Made by a program: the position numbers and the translations under genes. From NCBI GenBank assembly GCA_023246135.1, contig JAHFJB010000035.1:1-5591 (forward strand): 5,591 nt of DNA, in the 5' to 3' direction. Shown here piece after piece: positions 1 to 5,306 of this stretch (the stretch's first letter is position 1; each line of letters begins with the position of its first letter). The notes beneath the pieces are model-generated. The model was not told where the DNA came from. It did no database searches and was given only the letters and a program-made list of their open reading frames with translations. The DNA is from Candidatus Parcubacteria bacterium. Its GTDB lineage: Bacteria; Patescibacteriota; Patescibacteriia; UBA1558; GWA2-36-10.

Positions 1-368
1 TTGATTATTTGGAAGAGAAAGATGATACAAGCATCCAAGAAGTTGGTGAAGAAATACAAATAAGGCGCCTGCATAATCAAATACGAGAAGATATCACCAG
101 GATCTCAATACTAACTGGCCTTATTCATGGATTTAGTTCCGTGCAACTGGCTAGTGGCCGATGGGATGAAACTAAAAGATTAGAAATAGCAAAATTTGTT
201 GATTTGAGAACCAAAACAGTTCTTGAAGCTTCTAAAATTTTTTCCGGGCTTAGTGTAGATGAGCTTGCCGAAAAAGCTGAAATAGTCAGTACTCAATTAA
301 GAGAATTAGAGGGCCTAATGCGAGAAGAAAATATGTCCGAAGGAATAGAGGGTAGTGAAGAAGAATAA
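1..368 (+). CDS. Unrecognised protein, 5'-truncated by the window edge
   Basis: The reading frame is open to the left edge (codons GAT TAT precede the TTG at position 9), so the gene very probably starts upstream and the TTG need not be the real start. About 121 residues are visible. They are highly charged and apparently mostly helical: an acidic, Glu/Asp-rich beginning, an Arg/Ile-rich stretch (QIRREDI-like, near residues 23-32), a more hydrophobic patch (ISILTGLIHGFSSVQLASG), then an amphipathic Lys/Glu/Leu helix region that could be coiled coil, and a very acidic tail ending SEEE. There is no signal peptide in the visible part and no catalytic motif I recognise. The stop TAA is followed after one base by the stop of the convergent fmt, and a probable terminator lies just beyond it inside fmt. 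Function unknown. That it is a real gene is supported by the clean frame, the terminator and the exact abutment with fmt. Confidence 0.7.
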   Translation, partial: DYLEEKDDTSIQEVGEEIQIRRLHNQIREDITRISILTGLIHGFSSVQLASGRWDETKRLEIAKFVDLRTKTVLEASKIFSGLSVDELAEKAEIVSTQLRELEGLMREENMSEGIEGSEEE

Positions 369-369
369 A

Positions 370-1290
370 TTACTCTAGCAAATATCGATGATAGCCGCGG
401 ATAAATTCTGCGGCTGTTATATTTTTTTTACCGGCTGGCTGAACTTCTAGAACTTCAATAGCATCAACACTAGTGCCGACAATTAATCTATCTTTATCAA
501 TCAATATTTCTTGGGGCTTTAAATTTTGTTTTATAACTTTGACTTTAAGTATTTTAACACTCAAGTCTCCAAATTTTGTATAAGTAGATGGCCAAGGGTT
601 AAAAGCCCGCACTTGATTATAAATCTCTATAGCGGTTTTAGACCAATTAATTTCGCCGTCCGTTTTATTTATAAGCTGGCAAAAAGAAGCACCCTTATCA
701 TCTTGGGGCACAGCTTCTAGCTGACCGGCCAAATAGGTGCTTATTTTGTCAGCCAAGAGTTCGGCCCCTAGCTGGGACAACTTACCGCTTAAGCCCAAAA
801 AATCGTCGCTAGGGCTTATATTAGCCTTTATTTGCCCCAAAATAGGCCCATGATCCATCTTTTTATCTAATTGCATCAAAGATACAGCCGTTGTCTTGAA
901 ACCACGTAGCAAGGCTGTTTGTATAGGCGATGGGCCGCGCAGTTCAGGTAGACGAGAAGGGTGTAGATTTATAGCTGTTAACTCCGACAAACTCAATATA
1001 GTCTCTGGTATGATGCGTCCATAGGCTACTACTACAAAGGTGGCTGGCAGATATTTTCTTAGTTCAACAATAAATTTTTCATCTAGTCTGTCGGCTTGTA
1101 AAACTGGCAATTTATTCTGCACAGCGTATTGTTTAACGGGGGAAAAACCTACTTGTTGATTACGGCCAGCCGGTTTGTCAGTTTGCGTTACCACTAATTT
1201 CACTAATCCCAACTGATACAGAGATTTTAAACTGGGCACAGCAAATTCTGGTGTGCCCCAAAAAATAATTTTTTTATTACTTCTTACCAT
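370..1290 (-). CDS. fmt: Methionyl-tRNA formyltransferase
   Basis: Cytosolic enzyme that transfers a formyl group from 10-formyl-tetrahydrofolate to the amino group of Met-tRNAfMet, making the initiator tRNA. The 306 residues are close to the usual length (about 310). The N-terminal formyltransferase fold opens with IIFWGTPEFAVPSL (8-21). The family signature HPSRLPELRGPSPIQ (110-124) and the catalytic trio N108, H110 and D146 (in LDKKMDHGPILG) are all present. The C-terminal tRNA-binding domain is recognisable by INWSKTA, VRAFNPWPSTY (228-237) and VQPAGKK (283-289). The ATG lies inside the end of def (14-base overlap), so the two are cotranscribed and probably translationally coupled; no Shine-Dalgarno is visible before it. 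The stop sits one base from the stop of the convergent plus-strand gene. All key residues are intact, so it should be functional. Confidence 0.97.
   Translation of the reverse strand: MVRSNKKIIFWGTPEFAVPSLKSLYQLGLVKLVVTQTDKPAGRNQQVGFSPVKQYAVQNKLPVLQADRLDEKFIVELRKYLPATFVVVAYGRIIPETILSLSELTAINLHPSRLPELRGPSPIQTALLRGFKTTAVSLMQLDKKMDHGPILGQIKANISPSDDFLGLSGKLSQLGAELLADKISTYLAGQLEAVPQDDKGASFCQLINKTDGEINWSKTAIEIYNQVRAFNPWPSTYTKFGDLSVKILKVKVIKQNLKPQEILIDKDRLIVGTSVDAIEVLEVQPAGKKNITAAEFIRGYHRYLLE
388..429 (+). terminator. Intrinsic terminator for the leftmost gene, embedded antisense in fmt
   Basis: Bases 388-401 pair with 407-420 to form a 14-bp stem (core AGCCGC / GCGGCT, three G-U wobbles) around the 5-base loop TAAAT, followed directly by eight T at 422-429. 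It begins 20 bases after the TAA of the plus-strand gene. It lies wholly within the last codons of fmt, where the same bases encode the fmt C-terminal tail. The T tract follows the stem only when read on the plus strand, so it should stop plus-strand transcripts. On the minus strand the stem is followed by no T run. Confidence 0.75.
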
Positions 1291-1777
1291 TAAGTTTAGC
1301 TTTTAGGTCATCCAAAATATCCTGACCCTTGACTATCTTGGTAGCCCGGTCAATAAAAAGGATGCCATCCAAGTGGTCAATCTCGTGCTGAATTACTATT
1401 GCTTCTAGGCCTGACTTTTTTTCTTTATAAACTTTGCCGTCAAGATCTTGATATTTTATATGAATTTTTTTGGGACGAGAAACTAAGCCAAAAATATTGG
1501 GCAGGGACAAACAGCCTTCTTCATTGGTAGCTTTATCTTTGGAAAAAAAAGTTATCTCTGGGTTGACATAAGCATTACAATCTTTGCCTTTAGCCGATCC
1601 AATCACGATTAATCTTTGACTGAGATTTACTTGCGGCGCGGCCAGACCGATGCCATCATCCTCATACATTATTTTGGCCATATCTTCAGCTAACTTTTTT
1701 AAAGCAACATCAAAATCTCTAATTGGCTTAGAGCTCTTCCTAAGGATTGTTTCTGGATATTTGACAATCTTTAACAT
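1277..1777 (-). CDS. def: Peptide deformylase
   Basis: Metalloenzyme (usually Fe2+) that removes the N-formyl group from nascent proteins at the ribosome, the step that follows Fmt-dependent initiation. At 166 residues it has normal length. All three family motifs are present: GIGLAAPQV (42-50, with Q49), EEGCLSLP (86-93, with metal ligand C89) and QHEIDHLDG (130-138, with metal ligands H131 and H135 and catalytic E132). The start ATG is fixed by a strong promoter whose -10 box ends seven bases before it, implying a transcript with essentially no 5' leader; no ribosome binding site is present. It is the first gene of a def-fmt operon, a pairing common across bacteria, and its 3' end overlaps fmt by 14 bases. 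Nothing suggests degeneration. Confidence 0.98.
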   Translation of the reverse strand: MLKIVKYPETILRKSSKPIRDFDVALKKLAEDMAKIMYEDDGIGLAAPQVNLSQRLIVIGSAKGKDCNAYVNPEITFFSKDKATNEEGCLSLPNIFGLVSRPKKIHIKYQDLDGKVYKEKKSGLEAIVIQHEIDHLDGILFIDRATKIVKGQDILDDLKAKLNGKK

Positions 1778-1813
1778 ATTCTATACTATAATAAAAATAA
1801 CACTTTTTGTCAA
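1778..1813 (-). promoter_or_regulatory. Strong sigma70-type promoter of def-fmt
   Basis: Read on the minus strand there is a perfect -35 TTGACA (1808-1813), a 17-base spacer, a -10 TATAGT (1785-1790), then seven bases (1778-1784) and the def ATG. The predicted start of transcription therefore falls at or one base before the A of the ATG, so the message should be leaderless. The -35 occupies almost the same bases as the -35 of the opposing promoter. Confidence 0.8.
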
Positions 1814-1843
1814 ATAATTAACCGGTATGTTATAATGAAACAT
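1807..1843 (+). promoter_or_regulatory. Sigma70-type promoter with extended -10 for the small-gene pair
   Basis: Plus-strand -35 TTGTCA (1807-1812, five of six matching consensus), 18-base spacer, extended -10 TGT plus perfect TATAAT (1828-1836), then seven bases (GAAACAT) before the ATG at 1844. The first in-frame ATG at 1835 overlaps the last two bases of the -10 box and so would lie upstream of the expected transcription start. This supports translation from 1844 on a leaderless mRNA. Confidence 0.75.
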
Positions 1844-2092
1844 ATGGAAAAAATAGGCGACATATTTCAAAATTCCAACCGTAAAAAACCACCGGCTTAC
1901 CAATGGCAAGATTTAGCTTTGAGAATTATTAATGAATTAAGCGTGCCAAATTTCAAAAGAAATTCAGTCTTTAAAGCTTGCAAAGAACATTCTAAAGATT
2001 TCATAGAAAAATGTTTTGATGATACCAAAGAACTGGCCCATGAAGGGGAGAGTTGGCGTTATTTTTTTAAACTGGTCAATCAAAAAAAATGA
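1844..2092 (+). CDS. Small conserved-looking protein of unknown function (82 aa)
   Basis: I do not recognise the family. From the chosen start the protein is 82 residues and soluble, with no signal peptide or membrane segment. It is rich in Lys and aromatic residues. Visible segments, in order, are a basic stretch NRKKPP, the aromatic AYQWQDLALRIINEL that looks like an amphipathic helix, the short basic VPNFKRNSVFKACKEH, and a helical end with WRYFFKLVNQKK. It contains two Cys but no paired metal-binding motif. The balance of basic and aromatic residues would fit nucleic-acid or ribosome binding, but that is a guess. An ATG three codons earlier (1835) overlaps the -10 box, so 1844 is preferred. 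The stop overlaps the start of the lipoprotein gene by ATGA, so the two form an operon. The dedicated promoter and downstream terminator argue that this is a real gene. Confidence 0.8.
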   Translation: MEKIGDIFQNSNRKKPPAYQWQDLALRIINELSVPNFKRNSVFKACKEHSKDFIEKCFDDTKELAHEGESWRYFFKLVNQKK

Positions 2093-2316
2093 AAAAACTT
2101 ATCCTACTACTACTGACAGCAACACTTTTGAGCGGCTGCCAAAAGGCAAACATTGAAGTCAACAACAATAACACTAACGCTAGTTCCACCGACACTAATG
2201 CCAGTAATTTCATTACTAACCAATACCATTTTTATAAAGGCGCTATAGATAAAGCCGAGGAAGCAAAAGAAAAATTAGAAAATACTAGCACCAATGGACT
2301 GGGTGGGCTAGAATAA
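2089..2316 (+). CDS. Small lipoprotein of unknown function
   Basis: The N-terminus MKKLILLLLTATLLSGC is a textbook lipoprotein signal: two Lys, a hydrophobic core and the lipobox LSGC with C17 as the lipidated residue. The mature chain is about 59 residues and would be anchored to the outer face of the cytoplasmic membrane. It consists of an Asn/Thr/Ser-rich low-complexity linker (about 22-41, containing four consecutive Asn) and a short region with NQYHFYKGAIDKAEEAKEKLE that should form one amphipathic helix, then a Gly-containing tail. No enzymatic motif is visible. The start overlaps the upstream gene's stop (ATGA) and has only an A-run before it, with no Shine-Dalgarno, which suggests coupled translation. 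A strong terminator follows 20 bases after the stop. The lipoprotein assignment is firm; the role is unknown. Confidence 0.85.
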   Translation: MKKLILLLLTATLLSGCQKANIEVNNNNTNASSTDTNASNFITNQYHFYKGAIDKAEEAKEKLENTSTNGLGGLE

Positions 2317-2336
2317 ATATTAAAACTGAGTATGGT

Positions 2337-2380
2337 AAGAGCGCCCCGCGAATGCGGGGCGCTCTTTAATATATTTTTTT
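2337..2380 (+). terminator. Rho-independent terminator of the small-gene operon
   Basis: A perfect 13-bp stem, bases 2337-2349 (AAGAGCGCCCCGC) with 2354-2366, closes the 4-base loop GAAT. It is followed by an AT-rich stretch ending in seven T (2374-2380). It lies between two convergent genes; the T run overlaps the stop codon of the minus-strand LigB-type gene. On the minus strand the same stem is preceded by the A run but has no T tract directly after it, so it should act mainly on plus-strand transcripts and perhaps partly as an end for the opposing operon. Confidence 0.92.
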
Positions 2381-3164
2381 ACACTTTAAAATTTTCCACC
2401 AAATAACCAATGCCAAATGGCGCTTGGTAGCTTAACTTTTCCGGTTCGTAATTTAATTCTTTGATGATGCCTAAAAGTATCATCAGCGGCTTGAGCCCGC
2501 ACTCACCAGCGTCTTTGACAAGCTCTGGATCAAAATGGAGGAGCTCATCTATCTTTTTTTCATTTATCAATTTGATAACGCTCTGATCAAATTCTTGAGC
2601 CCGCGGCGAAAAACCAGCCGGTGAATCTTCATGAAGCTTATGCGACAAATCACCGGAGGCAATAATCGCTACCCGTTTACCAGACAGATTTATCTGCTTC
2701 CTGATAACCTCCCCAAACTTAAGATGACTTGTAAGCGGCAAATCAGCATGGCCAAGGCTAACTACTTTTATGCCCGGCAGATGTTGCGCTAAATAAAACA
2801 AAGGTACGCCACTACCATAATCAAGCCACTCATCAGCCGTCAAAATAATCGGCAAATTGTCTTCGCAAGATTCTTTTATCTGATAGCCAAAACCCAATTC
2901 ATTATCAAATTCTAATTTAGTCACCAGATCGCCAAAATCTTTAAAATTAACGCGCAATTTTGGCTGCTGATTGATAGTAAAAAAATTGCCGTAATTGCTA
3001 GTGTGCGGAGAAATTAACAAAATCATATCCGGCTTAGACGCATAGAGTTCACGCTCCAGATGATTGAGTGTTTTGACAGTATCTTCTAGCTTAGCCAAAT
3101 TTTCTTTGCCCACCTCTGGAATAATTAGAGGCGGATGGGGTACGAAGCAAGCAAAAATTATCAT
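2379..3164 (-). CDS. LigB-type class III extradiol dioxygenase family protein, stand-alone
   Basis: The 261 residues match the LigB / catalytic-subunit-B fold of class III extradiol dioxygenases, in the subgroup often seen with or fused to AMMECR1 domains in the AmmeMemoRadiSam set. Diagnostic stretches are VPHPPLIIPEVGK (8-20), ISPHTSNYG (51-59), LDYGSGVPLFYL (114-125), ASGDLSHKLHEDSP (169-182) and DAGECGLKPLMILLG (218-232). By analogy with LigB, H10, H54 and E221 would bind the metal and H175 would be the catalytic base; Y117 stands where ring-cleaving dioxygenases usually have His, which is common in this subgroup. No AMMECR1 or radical-SAM partner lies in the window. The substrate is unknown, and ring cleavage should not be assumed. 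The start is 10 bases after the stop of the upstream secreted protein, so the two probably form an operon; no Shine-Dalgarno is seen. Confidence 0.85.
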   Translation of the reverse strand: MIIFACFVPHPPLIIPEVGKENLAKLEDTVKTLNHLERELYASKPDMILLISPHTSNYGNFFTINQQPKLRVNFKDFGDLVTKLEFDNELGFGYQIKESCEDNLPIILTADEWLDYGSGVPLFYLAQHLPGIKVVSLGHADLPLTSHLKFGEVIRKQINLSGKRVAIIASGDLSHKLHEDSPAGFSPRAQEFDQSVIKLINEKKIDELLHFDPELVKDAGECGLKPLMILLGIIKELNYEPEKLSYQAPFGIGYLVENFKV

Positions 3165-3174
3165 AAAAAATTTA

Positions 3175-4632
3175 TTATAAGCTTAAGGCTGGACCAATTG
3201 GATGCAGGTTCATAACTTTATTAGGGACAACAATGATGTTAGTCCATTTGTAGCCTAAGGTTTCAAAAGTATTTCCATCGGGAATCAAGCGTCTTTGACC
3301 GCCAGAGACTACAAAAACATCTTTATGATCAGCCTTTTTAACCAAAGTGCCATCAGCTAATTTTACCGGACCAACATATTCATACTTGTTAAGGGTAGCA
3401 GTAGCTACTTTTTTCACTTTGACGTTTGGATAATTAGCCTTGAGAATGTTAGTGTCAATGATGGAGTATTTTTTGCTATTTTTTACATAAAAAATTTCTT
3501 TGCTAACAGTGTCTTGCAATATTTCTTCTTTGGGACTTAAGTCAGTGCCAGTCAACTTTTCACCATCACTATAATTAACCAAGTCAGCTTCAGTGGCATC
3601 AGTAATCTCTGCGGGATTATAGCCTAATTGACGGAAAGCTTCATCAGAAACTATTAAGCGCTTAGTCAAACCGTCTATCAGGTAACGATTACCATTAGAA
3701 TCTTTAACTACTGAATAATTAACATAAGTTATAGTCGGGCCTTTCTCATATTTATTAACCTCTGTGCTACTTACAGTCAATATCTTATTAGGATCAAAAC
3801 GAGACACAAGCACGCCCATTGATCCAAGAGCTAATCTCTTAGCTCCCCAAACCAGATAAACCGCCTGATCATCACCGTCCTTAGCCTTCAAGAGTGACCC
3901 TTCAGGAAATATTCCGGAAATAACATCATACACAGCTGTGCCAAAGCCGTACTTATTCCACAAAGTAGCAAATAATTTATTGCCATGAATATGCGGTGTA
4001 TAGACATAAAGGGCGGCCGTGATACGATTAGCCGGCTGAATTTCTGTGCCATCGGCCGTACAAGGCCAATCAGAATTATGATCGTCAACGCAAGATTTTT
4101 TACCAGGTTGATAAGTATATTGCTCGATGTTATCTATGTACCATCTAAATTGTAGAGCGGCCGAACGAACTTGTTTGCCAAAACCCTTAAAGCGAGGGTT
4201 GCAATCAGAGCCATCAAAACAAGAATAGCCCATGGCAAAGTCTAAGCCTCGTTCATCAAAATCAGCATTTTCAATCAATCCTTGCTCTTTTTGCAACATA
4301 GTTAACAAAAACTTAGGATTAATCTTGGCTTCTTGGGCGGCATTATAGATAATTTCTGTTGCACTTCTTTCTCTAAAATATTCAGCCGTAGAATCCTGCG
4401 ACAACTCCACTGGCCCAGGGTTATTGCCAAAGTACCAATAATTATCCAAATAACTATTTTTGCCCTGTAAAAAATTCTTGATTTCTACCTGATTCATGGA
4501 ACTAGAATCCTGTGCTTGGGCGTCAGACAAAATATTGCTGTAATCAATTTCTTGAGCTCTAGCCCCAAAGAAGGGGATAGTGATGCTAAAAAAACTAATG
4601 ACTAGGATAATTTTGGCAAAATAATTATTCAT
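3175..4632 (-). CDS. Secreted lytic-transglycosylase-like protein with four C-terminal repeats
   Basis: The 485-residue protein starts with a signal peptide (hydrophobic 8-22, likely cut after A24-R-A26), so it is exported. Residues about 92-230 resemble a lysozyme/transglycosylase-like domain of secreted proteins. NPKFLLTMLQKEQGLI (105-120) carries the likely catalytic E116. It is followed by GYSCFDG, FGKQVRSAALQFRWY (151-165) and ITAALYVYTPHIHG (204-217). Four Cys (138, 144, 181, 191) in this domain could form disulfides outside the cell. The C-terminal half holds four diverged repeats of about 57-66 residues (near 245-302, 303-362, 363-428, 429-485). Each has a short beta-like strand, then a KR-L/I type motif (K265-R266, K324-R325, K387-K388, R447-R448) and usually an F...LGY element. 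The repeats may bind cell wall or surface polymers. The expected role is peptidoglycan cleavage or remodelling; the enzymatic assignment is by pattern only. Confidence 0.8.
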   Translation of the reverse strand: MNNYFAKIILVISFFSITIPFFGARAQEIDYSNILSDAQAQDSSSMNQVEIKNFLQGKNSYLDNYWYFGNNPGPVELSQDSTAEYFRERSATEIIYNAAQEAKINPKFLLTMLQKEQGLIENADFDERGLDFAMGYSCFDGSDCNPRFKGFGKQVRSAALQFRWYIDNIEQYTYQPGKKSCVDDHNSDWPCTADGTEIQPANRITAALYVYTPHIHGNKLFATLWNKYGFGTAVYDVISGIFPEGSLLKAKDGDDQAVYLVWGAKRLALGSMGVLVSRFDPNKILTVSSTEVNKYEKGPTITYVNYSVVKDSNGNRYLIDGLTKRLIVSDEAFRQLGYNPAEITDATEADLVNYSDGEKLTGTDLSPKEEILQDTVSKEIFYVKNSKKYSIIDTNILKANYPNVKVKKVATATLNKYEYVGPVKLADGTLVKKADHKDVFVVSGGQRRLIPDGNTFETLGYKWTNIIVVPNKVMNLHPIGPALSL

Positions 4633-4690
4633 TATTATATAGATTTTACTAATTTTTCTTAATTTTTTGGCTAAAAAACCAAGTTTGTAT

Positions 4691-4699
4691 ATTATAGCA
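4691..4699 (-). promoter_or_regulatory. Possible extended -10 promoter of the secreted-protein operon
   Basis: On the minus strand TGC followed by a perfect TATAAT (4691-4696) forms an extended -10 element, with no convincing -35 at the right distance (TGGTAA at 17 bases). Transcription would start near 4684 and leave a leader of roughly 50 AT-rich bases with no Shine-Dalgarno. Other TAAAAT/TATAAT strings lie closer to the ATG in this AT-rich stretch, so the assignment is tentative. Confidence 0.4.
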
Positions 4700-4730
4700 A
4701 AAATCTGACAAAATTACCATTGATTTTTGC
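4697..4730. repeat. 9-bp perfect inverted repeat between divergent genes
   Basis: GCAAAAATC at 4697-4705 and GATTTTTGC at 4722-4730 are perfect reverse complements separated by 16 bases. The left arm covers the extended -10 of the minus-strand promoter candidate and the right arm covers part of the -35 and spacer of the thpR promoter candidate. The position would suit an operator that controls both directions, with half-site centres 25 bases apart. The A/T richness makes chance occurrence possible. No regulator gene is visible in the window. Confidence 0.4.
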
Positions 4731-4754
4731 CCATATTTAGGCTAAAATCAAGGC
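4720..4754 (+). promoter_or_regulatory. Probable promoter of thpR
   Basis: TTGATT (4720-4725, four of six to consensus), a 17-base spacer and TAAAAT (4743-4748, five of six) are followed by six bases and the thpR ATG. As with def and the 1844 gene, transcription is predicted to begin at or just inside the start codon, so the message would be leaderless. The boxes are weaker than at the other two promoters. Confidence 0.55.
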
Positions 4755-5306
4755 ATGGAAAACCGAAGATTATTTATTAGCCTACCCCTAGAGCCGGCTC
4801 TAACTAAGCAAATTATAAAAAAATTCCAGCAATTGGACTTGCCTTGGGAAAAGCTAAAAATTGTTGATCCCCAACATATACATATTACCCTAAAATTTTT
4901 AGGTGACACGCCTATAGATAGAATTCCTGAAATTATAGATGTCTTAAACCAAGTATCTATGAAGATAGACTATCTTGATTTGGATATTACTCGGACTGTA
5001 GTTTTTAACAAAACCAGGCCGCAAGTCTTATCCCTTGAAATAGCTCCTAACCAAAAACTTCAAAATCTACAAGCAGCCATTGAAGAACTACTTTATCAAG
5101 CTGGCTTAGCCAATAAAGACATGCGCCGCTTTTCACCTCATCTGACTTTGGCCCGTGTTAAACAATCTGCCGACTTTGCTGAATTTAAAAATTTTTTAGA
5201 TTGGCCAATAAAATCATCTTTTACTAGCAGTTACTTTGAATTACAAGAAAGTGAATTAACTAAGCAAGGCCCAGAGTACAATGTCCTACAAACTTTTGAT
5301 TTATGA
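4755..5306 (+). CDS. thpR: RNA 2',3'-cyclic phosphodiesterase (2H family)
   Basis: Member of the LigT/ThpR branch of 2H phosphoesterases, cytosolic enzymes that open 2',3'-cyclic phosphate ends of RNA to 2'-phosphate and in some bacteria show RNA ligase activity in vitro. The 183 residues are typical in length. Both signature motifs are intact: HITL (H43, T45, within HIHITLKFLGD, 41-51) and HLTL (H129, T131, within FSPHLTLARVK, 126-136). The N-terminus RRLFISLPLEP and the end LFELQES-like strand region (SSYFELQESEL) also match the family. The ATG is set by a -10-like box six bases upstream and lacks a Shine-Dalgarno. Its TGA stop overlaps the next start (ATGA), which links it to a glycosyltransferase gene with no obvious biochemical connection. 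The physiological RNA substrate is not known for this family in general. Confidence 0.92.
   Translation: MENRRLFISLPLEPALTKQIIKKFQQLDLPWEKLKIVDPQHIHITLKFLGDTPIDRIPEIIDVLNQVSMKIDYLDLDITRTVVFNKTRPQVLSLEIAPNQKLQNLQAAIEELLYQAGLANKDMRRFSPHLTLARVKQSADFAEFKNFLDWPIKSSFTSSYFELQESELTKQGPEYNVLQTFDL

Noticed and set aside
526..720. Plus-strand 64-codon reading frame inside fmt
   Set aside because: It lies wholly antisense to a well-supported fmt, has no promoter or ribosome binding site and gives no recognisable protein.
2140..2220. Asn/Thr-rich low-complexity stretch as a nucleotide repeat or CRISPR-like array
   Set aside because: The AAC/ACT-rich codons merely encode the flexible linker of the lipoprotein; there are no regular repeat units or spacers.
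2317..2372. Outer pairing of ATATTAAA (2317-2324) with TTTAATAT (2365-2372) around the terminator
   Set aside because: It would compete with the terminator tail, is entirely A-T and is separated from the main stem by 12 unpaired bases on one side only; probably coincidental.
3165..3180. TATAAT on the minus strand at 3174-3179, just upstream of the LigB-type gene, as an internal promoter
   Set aside because: It is made by the end codons and stop of the upstream gene, has no -35 at 16-18 bases, and the 9-base distance to ATG differs from the other promoters. Operon read-through is the simpler explanation.
3888..4088. Minus-strand 66-codon reading frame within the secreted-protein gene
   Set aside because: It is an out-of-frame shadow of the 485-residue gene on the same strand, with no independent start signals.
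4663..4682. T6-GGCT-A6 hairpin and overlapping TTGG/CCAA arms upstream of the secreted-protein gene
   Set aside because: The stem is only A-T pairs or four base pairs, as expected by chance in such AT-rich DNA; there is no sign of a riboswitch or attenuator.
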